Origin: Pseudomonas sp. WN033
Lineage (GTDB): Bacteria; Pseudomonadota; Gammaproteobacteria; Pseudomonadales; Pseudomonadaceae
DNA length: 64,000 bases
Assembly (NCBI GenBank): GCA_002287035.1
Contig: NSKG01000001.1
Coordinates: forward strand, 248,001 to 312,000
Reading direction: 5' to 3'
Shown here: in pieces, positions 51,991 to 62,695 of the stretch
Layout of the letters: each line of letters opens with the position of its first letter
Numbering within the stretch: the stretch's first letter is position 1
Notes under the pieces: model-generated
Databases searched by the model: none
Told to the model about the DNA's origin: nothing
The model's input: the letters and a program-made list of their open reading frames with translations, nothing else
Made by a program: the position numbers and the translations under genes

Positions 51991-54900
51991 ATGACTGCCA
52001 GGCAACACATCTTCCGCGTGCGCCGCAACTACAACCAGTGGGTCGCCAACGAGACGCTGGAGGACTACGCCCTGCGCTTCACCGCCAAAAGCGCCCGACG
52101 CTGGCCGGCGTCACGGGTGGCCGGTACTGCGCTGGGGGCGATTTCGTTTCTGGCCATGGAGGCGATTGGCGGCGCCATTACCCTGCATTACGGTTTTACC
52201 AATGCGGTGGCGGCAATTCTGGCGGTCAGTCTGGTGATTCTGCTGACCGCCATCCCGATCAGCTATTACGCTGCCCGCTACGGAGTCGACAGCGATCTGC
52301 TGACCCGCGGTGCCGGCTTTGGTTACATTGGCTCGACCATCACCTCGCTGATCTACGCCAGCTTCACTTTCATCTTCTTTGCCCTGGAAGCAGTGATCAT
52401 GGCCATGGCGCTGGAGTTGCTGTTCGGCGTGCCGCTGGCGCTGGGCTACATCATTTGCGCGCTGGTGATCATTCCGCTGGTGACCCATGGCATCACCCTG
52501 ATCAGCCGCTTCCAGCTATGGAGCCAGCCCTTCTGGATCATCCTGCAACTGGTTCCGTTCGTCTTCATCATCTATGCCGACGCCAGCGCAGTGCAGGACT
52601 GGACCCAGTTCGCCGGCCGCGAGCCGGGCAGCGATCCGGCCAGCGGGCTGAACCTGCTGATGTTCGGCGCCGCCGCCGCGGTGATGTTCTCGCTGATCGC
52701 CCAGATTGGCGAGCAGGTCGACTTTCTGCGTTTTGTGCCCAAGGCCGAGCCCGGTAAAAGTCTGCGCTGGTGGGCGGCGGTGATGGCCGGCGGGCCGGGC
52801 TGGATCATTATCGGCGCACTGAAAATTCTGGCCGGCTCGTTTCTGGCCGTGCTGGCGTTGAACCACGGAGTGCCCTACGAGGAGGCCGCCGACCCGACCC
52901 GCATGTACATGATCGCCTTCGGCTACCTGACCAACTCGCCACAGGTGGCGCTGGCGGCTGCCGGCATTTTCGTGATCCTGTGCCAGGTCAAGATCAACGT
53001 CACCAACGCCTATGCCGGCTCGATTGCCTGGTCCAACTTCTTTTCCCGGCTGACCCACAGCCACCCCGGCCGGGTGGTCTGGCTGGTGTTCAACGTCAGC
53101 ATCGCGCTGCTGGTGATGGAGCTGGGGGTATACCGGGCGCTGGAAGAAACCCTGGGCTATTACGGCATCATCGCCACCGCCTGGGCCGGCGCATTGGTGG
53201 CCGATCTGGTGATCAACAAACCGCTCGGACTATCGCCCAAGCATATCGAGTTCAAGCGTGCGCATCTGTATGACATCAATCCGGTGGGGGTCGGCGCCAT
53301 GCTGCTGGCCACCCTGGTCGGTATGCTGGGCTTTGCCGGGTTACTCGGTGAGGTGGCGCAGGCTCTGGCACACTTCATTGCCCTGGGCACTGCCCTGCTC
53401 TGCGCCCCGCTGATCGCCTGGATGACCGGCGGACGTTATTACCTGGCGCGCGAGGTGATCCGCCTGCAACCCGAGGCTGACGAACGGCTGGCCTGCTGCG
53501 TGTGCGAGAACCGTTTCGAGCCCGAAGACATCACCCATTGCCCGGCCTATGGCGGGCAGATCTGCTCGCTGTGCTGCTCGCTGGATGCCCGCTGCGGCGA
53601 CTACTGCAAGCCCGGCGCCGGCTATGCCGAACAAATGCGCGGTTTGCTACGGCTGCTGCTGCCCGAGCGGCTGATGCCACGGGTCGGCTCACGGATCGGG
53701 CATTTTCTTGGTCTGCTGGTGTTAATCAATGGCGTTACCGGACTGCTGCTGGCACTGATTTACTACCAGACACCATTCAGCGACAGCGCCACCCAGGCCC
53801 TGCTGGCCAGCACCCTGTGGAAGGTGTTTTTCATTCTTCTGATCATTACCGGAGTGATCAGTTGGCTGTTTGTACTGGCCAATGACAGCCGCCGGGTCGC
53901 CCAGGAGGAATCCAACCGGCAGAACCGCCTGCTGCTGGAAGAGATCGAAGCCCACGAGCTGACCGACCGCGCGCTGCAACAGGCCAAGGAGCAGGCTGAA
54001 GCCGCCAACCAGGCCAAGAGTCGTTACCTGACTGGCATCAGCCATGAGCTGCGCTCACCGCTCAATGCGGTACTCGGTTACGCCCAACTACTGGAACAGG
54101 ACCCGCAGATTCCGGAAATCCGCCGCCCGGCGCTGGGGGTAATTCGCCGCAGCGGCGAGTACCTGGCCGATCTGATCGAAGGGCTGCTGGATATTTCCAA
54201 GATTGAGGCCGGACGCCTGGAGCTACACCTGAGCGAAGTGCGCATCGACCTGCTGCTCGATCAACTGGTCCACATGTTCCGCCTGCAGGCCGAGGCCAAG
54301 GGCCTGGCGTTCGAGTTCCACTGCCAGGATCGCCTGCCGCGCTGGGTACGTACCGACGAAAAGCGCCTGCGCCAGATTCTGATCAACCTACTGTCCAACG
54401 CGATCAAATACACCGAGTCCGGGCATGTGCGCCTGACCCTGCGCTACCGCAGCGAGGTCGCCGAGTTCAAGGTCGAAGACAGTGGCGAGGGTATTCGTCG
54501 CGAGGATCTCGAACGCATCTTCCAGCCCTTCGAGCGGGTGCGCAATCCCGGCTCGACCGCCTTCGGCACCGGGCTGGGACTGACCATTACCAAGCTGCTG
54601 TGCGAAATCATGGGCGGCGACATCAGCGTGCAGAGCCACCCGGGCCAGGGCAGCACTTTCAAGGTCGCACTGCTGCTGGCCAGCGCCCGACGCGACAGGC
54701 CAGACGATCCGCCCCCGGCACTGCGGCCACCGCACGGCTATGCCGGCCCGACCCGGCGCATTGTGGTGATCGACGACGAAGACTCGCACCGCCAGTTGAT
54801 GACCAACCTGCTAACACCTTTGGGCTTTGAGGTACAGACCCTGGCCAACCCATTGCTGGCGGTGGAGCTGCTGCGCCAGCAACCAGCCGACCTGCTGCTG

Positions 54901-55365
54901 CTCGATCTGAATATGCCCGGTCAGGACGGCTGGAGCCTGCTGACCGAACTGCGCGCCAGCGGCTGCACCACACCGGTTATCGTGCTGTCCGCCGATGCCG
55001 CCGACGGCGGCCAGTCTCAGGTACCGGCACTGCATCAGGGCTACTTTATCAAGCCGGTGCAACTGGCCCAGTTGCTCGAACAGATCGGCCTGCTGCTGCA
55101 ATTGCAATGGCGCCATGAACCGGCGATGCCGGCAGCTCACACACAACCTGCGCCAACCCCGGCCACGCCCCTGCCCGGCCTGCCGACCTTGCAGGCACTG
55201 GCGTCCATCGGCCATCGCAAGGGCCTGCTCGAAGCGCTGTACCAGCTGCGCGAGCAAGACAGCGCCCGCCATGACTACTACAACCAACTGATCGGCCTTG
55301 CTGAGGCCTTCCAATTCGAAGCCCTGCAGCAACGGCTTCAGGTAACCGACCATGAATGCTCTTGA
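51991..55365 (+). CDS. Hybrid histidine kinase fused to an NCS1/CodB-like transporter
   Basis: A 1124-residue protein. Residues about 1-480 form a multi-pass module resembling NCS1 purine/cytosine permeases (WPASRVAGTALGAISFLAMEAIGGAITL, GLNLLMFGAAAAVMFSLIAQIGEQ, KINVTNAYAGSIAWSNFFSR). A Cys cluster follows (CCVCENRFEP...CSLCCSLDARCGDYC, about 503-540), two more helices, HisKA (ISHELRSPLN; H685), HATPase (LINLLSNAIKYT, GTGLGL) and a REC domain (VVIDDED; D972). The C-terminal part lacks an obvious HPt. As in CbrA, a transporter module is fused to a kinase, so it may sense an amide or nucleobase-like substrate. GGGGAG precedes the ATG at 51991. It overlaps the response regulator by 14 bases. 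Confidence 0.9.
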   Translation: MTARQHIFRVRRNYNQWVANETLEDYALRFTAKSARRWPASRVAGTALGAISFLAMEAIGGAITLHYGFTNAVAAILAVSLVILLTAIPISYYAARYGVDSDLLTRGAGFGYIGSTITSLIYASFTFIFFALEAVIMAMALELLFGVPLALGYIICALVIIPLVTHGITLISRFQLWSQPFWIILQLVPFVFIIYADASAVQDWTQFAGREPGSDPASGLNLLMFGAAAAVMFSLIAQIGEQVDFLRFVPKAEPGKSLRWWAAVMAGGPGWIIIGALKILAGSFLAVLALNHGVPYEEAADPTRMYMIAFGYLTNSPQVALAAAGIFVILCQVKINVTNAYAGSIAWSNFFSRLTHSHPGRVVWLVFNVSIALLVMELGVYRALEETLGYYGIIATAWAGALVADLVINKPLGLSPKHIEFKRAHLYDINPVGVGAMLLATLVGMLGFAGLLGEVAQALAHFIALGTALLCAPLIAWMTGGRYYLAREVIRLQPEADERLACCVCENRFEPEDITHCPAYGGQICSLCCSLDARCGDYCKPGAGYAEQMRGLLRLLLPERLMPRVGSRIGHFLGLLVLINGVTGLLLALIYYQTPFSDSATQALLASTLWKVFFILLIITGVISWLFVLANDSRRVAQEESNRQNRLLLEEIEAHELTDRALQQAKEQAEAANQAKSRYLTGISHELRSPLNAVLGYAQLLEQDPQIPEIRRPALGVIRRSGEYLADLIEGLLDISKIEAGRLELHLSEVRIDLLLDQLVHMFRLQAEAKGLAFEFHCQDRLPRWVRTDEKRLRQILINLLSNAIKYTESGHVRLTLRYRSEVAEFKVEDSGEGIRREDLERIFQPFERVRNPGSTAFGTGLGLTITKLLCEIMGGDISVQSHPGQGSTFKVALLLASARRDRPDDPPPALRPPHGYAGPTRRIVVIDDEDSHRQLMTNLLTPLGFEVQTLANPLLAVELLRQQPADLLLLDLNMPGQDGWSLLTELRASGCTTPVIVLSADAADGGQSQVPALHQGYFIKPVQLAQLLEQIGLLLQLQWRHEPAMPAAHTQPAPTPATPLPGLPTLQALASIGHRKGLLEALYQLREQDSARHDYYNQLIGLAEAFQFEALQQRLQVTDHECS

Positions 55366-56269
55366 ACGCCCACGCGACACCATCCTGATAGTCGATGACG
55401 CTCTGGACAGTGTCCGCATGCTCAACGACGTACTGGAAAATGCCGGCATGACCGTACTGGTCGCCCTAGAAGGTGCCCAGGCTCTGAACATCACCCGCAA
55501 CATCACTCCTGACCTGATCCTGCTCGATGCGCTGATGCCGAACATGGACGGCTTTGAAACCTGCCGCCAGCTCAAGACCAACCCGGCGCTGACCGATGTG
55601 CCAATTATTTTCATGACCGGCCTGAGCGACACAGAACATGTGGTCATGGGCCTGAACAGCGGTGGCGTGGACTACGTCAACAAACCGATCAAGGCAGACG
55701 AACTGCTGGCCCGCATGCAGGTCCATCTGGCCAACGCCCGCATGGCCCAAAGCGCCCGCATGGCACTGGATCACACCGGCCATTACCTGTTCGCCGTGGA
55801 TGCCAGAGGCGAACAACTCTGGGCCACCCCGCAGGTCAGCCAGCGCTTGCACCAGTGCGGCTATGCGCATACCGACGACCTCCAGCAACTGGCCGGCGAA
55901 CTGGCCACCTGGCTCAGCCACTCCCCCCAACCTGGCCACCACCTGACCCCGGCGCGGGCCAGCAAAGACGGTCCGGTAATCGAATTTCTCGCCAGCGTAT
56001 CAGCCCAGGAACACCTGCTGCGGCTGGTCGACAACCCGCGCAGCGACGACGCCTGCGAACGCCTGCGCGACCACTTCGGCCTGACCGGGCGCGAAGCCGA
56101 CGTGATGCTGTGGATCGCCAACGGCAAGACCAACCGCGAAATCGGCCAGATCCTCGACATGAGCCCACGCACGGTGAACAAGCACCTGGAACAGGTGTTC
56201 CGCAAACTGGGGGTGGAGAATCGCACGGCCGCGGCTGCGGCAGCGATTCGGTGTTTGGCGCGGTTTTGA
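55352..56269 (+). CDS. LuxR-type response regulator
   Basis: A 305-residue regulator. REC domain about 9-125: DTILIVDDALD (D15, D16), LILLDALMPNMDGFE (phospho-acceptor D59), VDYVNKPIKADELLAR (K in the late position). The C-terminal HTH (about 240-300) is LuxR-like: FGLTGREADVMLWIANGKTNREIGQILDMSPRTVNKHLEQVFRKLGV. The middle 110 residues are a variable linker. It overlaps the hybrid kinase gene by 14 bases. It is the natural candidate to bind the CTACGTCA palindromes upstream of fmdA and urtA. Confidence 0.92.
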   Translation: MNALERPRDTILIVDDALDSVRMLNDVLENAGMTVLVALEGAQALNITRNITPDLILLDALMPNMDGFETCRQLKTNPALTDVPIIFMTGLSDTEHVVMGLNSGGVDYVNKPIKADELLARMQVHLANARMAQSARMALDHTGHYLFAVDARGEQLWATPQVSQRLHQCGYAHTDDLQQLAGELATWLSHSPQPGHHLTPARASKDGPVIEFLASVSAQEHLLRLVDNPRSDDACERLRDHFGLTGREADVMLWIANGKTNREIGQILDMSPRTVNKHLEQVFRKLGVENRTAAAAAAIRCLARF

Positions 56270-56302
56270 GGCGACTCAGCCTGTGATTCGCCTGGCCAGG
56301 GC

Positions 56303-56851
56303 TCAGCGCTTCAACCACGCAAGCACTTGCTCAACCAACTGCTCCGGCGTCTGCCGGGTCGAGTCCAGACGCAGTAGCGGGCAATGCAGGTTCTTTTCGA
56401 TCCAGGTTTCGTGCATCAGCAAGCTGCGAGTATGCAGGTCGCCCTGTTCATAACCAGAGGCCCACTCGAGAAAAGCCTGACTTTGCGCGTGCATGTCGCC
56501 GCCGGGCTGGATGCGATTGCCATAGCGTTGCAACTCACGCCGACGCAGACGTCGCATGCGCGCTTCATCGTCCAGGCGCAGAAACAACGCGTGGCTGAAT
56601 GACGGAATCAGCGCCTCACCCCAACTGCACAGCGAACCGCTCAGCACCCAACTTGACGCCTGAGCCGACTGCTCGCTGATCATTGCCACCCGCTCCTGCG
56701 GTGGCCGCTTGTGCAGGTAAGGCGGCTCGCTGGGCAACCAGTAGAAATCATCGGTGTCCAGGTGGAGCCAGCCGCAGCGCTCGGCCAGTGCGCGCGCCAG
56801 AGTGGTGGCACCCGAACCAGACGCACCGAAAATGTGTAACCTAACCGCCAT
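56303..56851 (-). CDS. P-loop kinase-like protein with atypical Walker A
   Basis: A 182-residue adenylate-kinase/shikimate-kinase-like P-loop protein: HIFGASGSGATTLARALAERCGWLHLDTDDFYWLPS. The usual GxxGxGK(S/T) lysine is replaced by Ala (GASGSGATT). This is common in a subgroup of topology-modulation/uridine-kinase-like proteins, so it may still bind NTP. The rest has a late Arg-rich lid (MRRLRRRELQRYGNRIQPGG). Substrate is unknown. It stands alone, convergent to the response regulator gene. Confidence 0.75.
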   Translation of the reverse strand: MAVRLHIFGASGSGATTLARALAERCGWLHLDTDDFYWLPSEPPYLHKRPPQERVAMISEQSAQASSWVLSGSLCSWGEALIPSFSHALFLRLDDEARMRRLRRRELQRYGNRIQPGGDMHAQSQAFLEWASGYEQGDLHTRSLLMHETWIEKNLHCPLLRLDSTRQTPEQLVEQVLAWLKR

Positions 56852-56900
56852 CGACTCACAGACCTCTCAAATGCGCAGCACTGCTTCTAACCTGACCTGA

Positions 56901-57635
56901 TCACTCATACCGACGCTGGATGCGCTCCAGTCCACCCGATTGGCGCAGTTGCTCCAAGGCCTTGGCCCAGGAGGCTACCAGTTCGTCCTCACAGTCGCGA
57001 CTGAAGGCGATATACAGCGATGAACGAAAGATCTCAATGGGAATTTGCCGCAGAGCCCCAGAGGCAATGTTCAATTGGCGTCTGTGGTAAGCCACCCCCG
57101 CAGCAGTGTCGCCTACGATGATGTTGGTGCGCCCGGCCAGCAGCATCAGATAGAGCTGCTGGCTCGTGGTCGCACTTTTGTCCAGGTTGCCAAAACCCAG
57201 CGACTGCAACGTCTCGGGCACCAGGCCGGCATGTCGTGTGGTGATCTGCGGGGCACGCAGCAGTTGCTCCAGAGAGTTCACAGGCTGAGACGTGTTGGCC
57301 AACTGATAGGGGTAAATGGACTCTTCCACGATCGGCCCAACCCATTTGTATAACGGCTCGCGCTCTGCTGTGCGGAACAGGGAATACATGATGGTCTTCG
57401 GCCGGCTGGTCAATACGCGGGCGGCTCGCATACTGGGCAGCATCACCACCTCAAAGTCATCCCCGGTCAACGCCATGATTGCCCGAACGATCTCCGTGGT
57501 CATGCCGGTTAACTGGTTGTTCTCCTTATAGTTGTACGGTGCCCACTCTTCGGTAACGACCTGATACTGCTCGGCCCTGGCAAGGGTGCCGAGCAAGAGA
57601 CCGAGCAGGGCTGCAATGAATGTCCGATATTTCAC
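56901..57635 (-). CDS. Periplasmic solute-binding protein, family 3-like
   Basis: A 244-residue exported protein. The signal peptide is KYRTFIAALLGLLLGTLARA; the GTG at 57635 gives a clean export signal, the GTG at 57716 does not. The mature part fits a bacterial family-3 binding fold: YQVVTEEWAPYNYKENNQLTGMTTEIVRAIMALTG, PSMRAARVL, LAGRTNIIVGDTAAGVAYHRR and a C-terminal SWAKALEQLRQSGGLERIQRRYE. Such stand-alone proteins without ABC partners often serve as soluble sensors or transporters for amino acids or quorum-like compounds. No partner genes are next to it. Confidence 0.82.
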   Translation of the reverse strand: MKYRTFIAALLGLLLGTLARAEQYQVVTEEWAPYNYKENNQLTGMTTEIVRAIMALTGDDFEVVMLPSMRAARVLTSRPKTIMYSLFRTAEREPLYKWVGPIVEESIYPYQLANTSQPVNSLEQLLRAPQITTRHAGLVPETLQSLGFGNLDKSATTSQQLYLMLLAGRTNIIVGDTAAGVAYHRRQLNIASGALRQIPIEIFRSSLYIAFSRDCEDELVASWAKALEQLRQSGGLERIQRRYE

Positions 57636-57997
57636 GTGTTCTGCCTGGGGGTCTGGGCAATACTCAAGAGTAGCTCTGACTAAAAGGGCACTACAAGCGT
57701 AGACCCTGACACGCACCTGACGCTTGGTCTAGTACCAAGGAGGAGGCAGCGTTATAGGTGGCGGAGAGTGGGATTATCCGGCGCCTTTGGCACAGACTCG
57801 GTCGAACCGCGAGGGTTCTCACTCAGCTTTGTCTGGCGGAGAGAGTCCGTCTAACTGATATACGCCACAACCCATCATTTACCACTCGACCTCGCTAAAA
57901 GCGGGGCTTTCAGCTAATATCTTTCCGCTAAGTGCCGCTGAGTTGCAACACAATCCGGCACCATAGGTATGGGCTAGGGTATGGTCTGAAGAGTGAG
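57636..57997. other. Intergenic mosaic with tRNA-3'-end-like pieces
   Basis: TGGCGGAGAGTGGGATTA (57759-57776) and TGGCGGAGAGAGTC (57834-57847), read on the minus strand, resemble the acceptor end of a serine tRNA (…CTCTCCGCCA). Between them GGTCGAACCGCGAGGGTTC recalls a T-arm. No complete tRNA can be drawn. It fits a decayed attachment site beside a truncated integrase. No ORF is supported here. Confidence 0.45.
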
Positions 57998-58209
57998 CAG
58001 TGAGCATCTGCCACGCAGGGCTGACCAACGACGGGAACGGGCTGTACTTTAAAGTTACCAAGACCGGAAGCACAAGCTGGATCTTTCGATACAAAATCAA
58101 CTACAAATCCCGAGACATGGGGCAGGGTCCTTACCCCGCGGTCGGGCTGGCGGATGCACGGGAGCAAGCCGCCCGCTCTTCCAGCTTTCTCGCGGCCATC
58201 CGCGGGTAG
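57998..58209 (+). pseudogene. Truncated P4-type tyrosine integrase (arm-binding domain)
   Basis: The frame reads HAGLTNDGNGLYFKVTKTGS, then WIFRYKINYKSRDMGQGPYPAVGLADAREQA, the DUF4102 arm-type DNA-binding domain found at the N-terminus of P4-like integrases (pattern DGxGLY-x-V-x-x-x-GSKxWxFRY-x-x-x-G-x-YP-x-x-x-LA-x-AR). The catalytic domain (R-H-R-Y) is absent and the reading stops after about 70 residues. It is a remnant marking the left end of the type I restriction island. Confidence 0.75.
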
Positions 58210-58239
58210 GCGGACGTCCCCCTCGCAAAGCTGAAATAC

Positions 58240-59800
<1,561 letters not shown>

Positions 59801-59811
<11 letters not shown>

Positions 59812-61120
59812 TTTCTTTGAAACAACGATCGGCCATCAGGTTACGCTTCAGAGAGGCTACGACATAACGAAGAAGGACCAAAAACATGGTGACTTCCCAG
59901 TCGTATCTTCCGGCGGAATATCCAGCTTCCACAACGAAGCTAAAGTATCAGCTCCGGGGGTGGTCCTGGGTAGAAAAGGTAGTTTAGGAACTGTGTTTTA
60001 CATAGATTCCGATTTTTGGCCCCATGACACGACACTCTGGGTTAAAGATTTCAAGAAAAACTATCCGAGATTTGTCTACTACTTCTTCCGGAACATGGCA
60101 CCCGAGCTTAAAAAGATGGACGTAGGCGCTGCGAATCCGGCGCTCAATCGAAATCATGTTCATCCACTTCCTGTTATCTGGCCGAGCGCCGGAAGTCAAA
60201 GAAAAATAGCCGACTTCCTTGGCACCCTCGACGACAAAATCGAACTTAACCGCCAGATGAACACCACGCTAGAAGCCATGGCCCAGGCGTTGTTCAAAAG
60301 CTGGTTTGTGGATTTCGATCCGGTGATCGACAACGCCCTAGCCGCCGGCAATGAGATTCCGGAAGAACTCGTCGCCCGCGCCGAACGCCGCGCCAAGGCC
60401 GCACAACAGCCATCGCCCGAACACCCCCACACCCTGCCCGCCGCCATCCGCCAGCAGTTTCCGGATCGCTTTGTGTTTACCGAAGCCATGGGCTGGGTGC
60501 CGGAGGGGTGGGAAGCGGTTTCGCTGGAAAATATTGTGGAGCTGATTGGTGGCGGCACACCGAAAACATCCATCGAAGAATACTGGGGCGGCGATATTCC
60601 GTGGTTTTCAGTCGTTGATGCACCAGCGAAGTCGGACGTTTTTGTACTCAGAACTGAAAAAAACATAACAAAACTTGGTTTAGAAAATTCTTCGACCAAA
60701 TTATTGCCCGAAGGAACGACCATCATTAGCGCACGGGGCACCGTAGGCAAATGTGCGTTAGTCGGACAAGCGATGGCCATGAACCAGTCGTGCTACGGCG
60801 TTCGAGGAAAATCCGGCATTGCCGATTACTTCGTTTACTACACCATACTGCTTCGGGTATCTGACTTGCAGCAACGGGGACATGGCTCCGTGTTCAATAC
60901 AATAACCAGAGACACCTTCAAGTCGATACCGACACCTCGCTGTCCAGTAAGCCTGACTATTGCTTTTCATAATCAAGTCGTCGAGTCGTTTTCAAGGATA
61001 CGTGCGAACAACCAGCAGATTGATTGTCTTGCGCAGCTCCGCGACACCCTCCTCCCCAAGCTCCTCTCTGGCCAACTGCGCATCCCCGAAGCCGAAAAAA
61101 TGCTCGCTGAAGCGCTCTGA
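59801..61120 (+). CDS. hsdS: Type I restriction-modification specificity subunit
   Basis: A 439-residue HsdS with two target-recognition domains separated by a conserved helix. TRD1 is about 1-150 (IGHQVTLQRGYDITKKDQ, VVLGRKGSLGTVFY), helix IADFLGTLDDKIELNRQMNTTLEAMAQALFKSWF, TRD2 about 240-400 (LENIVELIGGGTPKT, TTIISARGTVGKCALV), and a C-terminal helix LAQLRDTLLPKLLSGQLRI. Each TRD reads half of a bipartite site; the sequence cannot give the target. The lower G+C of the TRDs versus the flanks fits recombined specificity domains. Confidence 0.95.
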
Positions 61121-61133
61121 GACAATCAAAGCA

Positions 61134-61281
61134 TGGTGTAAATTCACCCACCTGATGGTGTATTTTACACCATGATTACTGCGCAAAATTTGCATTTGCG
61201 GAAGCATTTCCAGCCGGAGAATTGGATTCCCCGCCAGATTCATGGTGTAATTTCACCCACTTGATGGAGGATTTTACACCA
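61134..61281. repeat. Two imperfect 39-bp repeats before the DUF4143 ATPase gene
   Basis: TGGTGTAAATTCACCC... (61134-61172) and TGGTGTAATTTCACCC... (61243-61281) both end in ATTTTACACCA, so each is also an inverted repeat with TGGTGTAAA arms. The second copy ends just before the ATPase start. A CCCCGCCAGATTC sequence after each copy suggests that the ATPase's 5' end was partly duplicated: the intervening ATG at 61172 opens a short frame ending NWIPRQI, resembling the MLPRQI start of the ATPase. Confidence 0.7.
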
Positions 61282-62502
61282 ATGCTGCCCCGCCAGATTC
61301 GTGATTTTGCTCTGGATGCCTTGAGCGACTCCCCGGTTGTGCTTATCAATGGTGCCCGCCAGACCGGGAAGAGCACCCTTGCCCAAAGCTTGCGACCGGA
61401 TATCCGCTACCTGACACTGGATGACCCTGCTGTGCTGGCCGCAGCCCGCTCCGATCCTTTCGGTTTTATCGGCGGGCTTGAAGGCGCCGTATGCCTGGAT
61501 GAGGTACAACGTGCGCCAGAGATCTTCCTGGCAATCAAGGCCGAGGTAGACAAGCAACGGACAGCCGGGCGATTTTTACTGACTGGCTCGGCCAACGTGC
61601 TTCTGCTACCCAAAATGGCTGACTCGTTAGCTGGGCGCATGGAAATTCTTGAGCTTTGGCCCCTGGCCCAATGCGAGATCGGCCAGCAACCCTCCAGCTT
61701 GATCGATAACCTGTTTGCTGGAAATTTCGCAGATCACTACCCGCTTGAGCGCAACGACTTCATTGCTCGCCTGGTGGCAGGCGGCTACCCCGAAGCCTTG
61801 TCACGTAGCAGTGAACGCCGCCGTGAAGCCTGGTTTGACAGCTATATGGCTACTATTTTGCAGCGGGACGTGCGCGACCTGGCCCAGATTGATGGGTTGA
61901 CCGAGTTACCAAAGCTGATTCAGCTGCTGGCGGCACGCAGCGGTGGATTGCTCAATGCTGCCGAGCTATCACGCACGGCTGGCATACCGCAGACTACACT
62001 CAGACGATACCTCACCCTGCTGGAAACCCTGTTCCTGATTCGCCTTGTGCCAGCCTGGTCATCGAATCTCGGCAAGCGGCTACAAAAATCGCCCAAGCTG
62101 TTTCTGTCAGATTATGGCTTGATGGCCCATCTGCAGGGGCTGAGCGAGTCCAGCGTACAGGCAGGGCATGGCTTACCAGGCGATCTGGTTGAAGCCTTTG
62201 TGCATGCTGAACTGGCCAAACATCAAACCTGGGCCGAGCAGCGCACCGCCCTGATGCACTACCGCACCACCACAGGAATAGAAGTGGATTTTGTTCTGGA
62301 AAATCGCCGTGGCGAGCTACTGGGCATCGAAGTGAAGGCTGCCACTACCGTTACGCCCAAAGACTTCAACGGCCTGCGTCACCTGCGAGAGACTACCCCC
62401 AAACAGTTCAAGCGGGGCATCCTGCTCTACACCGGGGAACAGGTCGTCCATTTCGATGAGCAACTGGTTGCTGTACCTATTGCAATGATATGGGCAGGCT
62501 GA
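61282..62502 (+). CDS. AAA-family ATPase with DUF4143 domain
   Basis: A 406-residue protein of the AAA_14/DUF4143 family. Walker A is INGARQTGKST, Walker B VCLDEVQRAP, then LLTGSANVLLLPKMADSLAGRM, a winged-helix region (AAELSRTAGIPQTTLRRYLTLLETLFLI), and the C-terminal DUF4143 nuclease-like fold with VDFVLENRRGELLGIEVKAAT (D-x13-ExK). Members are abundant accessory proteins of unknown role. It lies between hsdS and hsdR and is not a normal part of type I systems. The start at 61282 directly follows the repeat arm; 61264 or 61222 are less likely. Confidence 0.85.
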   Translation: MLPRQIRDFALDALSDSPVVLINGARQTGKSTLAQSLRPDIRYLTLDDPAVLAAARSDPFGFIGGLEGAVCLDEVQRAPEIFLAIKAEVDKQRTAGRFLLTGSANVLLLPKMADSLAGRMEILELWPLAQCEIGQQPSSLIDNLFAGNFADHYPLERNDFIARLVAGGYPEALSRSSERRREAWFDSYMATILQRDVRDLAQIDGLTELPKLIQLLAARSGGLLNAAELSRTAGIPQTTLRRYLTLLETLFLIRLVPAWSSNLGKRLQKSPKLFLSDYGLMAHLQGLSESSVQAGHGLPGDLVEAFVHAELAKHQTWAEQRTALMHYRTTTGIEVDFVLENRRGELLGIEVKAATTVTPKDFNGLRHLRETTPKQFKRGILLYTGEQVVHFDEQLVAVPIAMIWAG

Positions 62503-62695
62503 GTTGACCAGATGCAGTGAAGGCAGCTACCGGGGAATCCTCGGCAGTGCGTCGTGGTGCGCAGCTCCCCGCCTGCTTGCGAGCTTATGTGACGGGAAAA
62601 ATTAACACTTTAAGTATGACTATCTGGCGAAAAGTAAACTCGATACGATTATTACCCGCAGGATTTGTTAATCCTGACGCTGAGACGGAACACTG
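62503..62695. other. Intergenic region, AT-rich promoter-like
   Basis: About 190 bases with an AT-rich middle (AAAAATTAACACTTTAAGTA), likely a promoter for the next gene. No ORF, repeat or RNA recognised. Confidence 0.4.

Noticed and set aside
57759-57847. Intact tRNA-Ser gene
   Set aside because: Only acceptor-end and T-arm-like pieces can be seen; no D-arm, anticodon arm or paired acceptor stem can be built.
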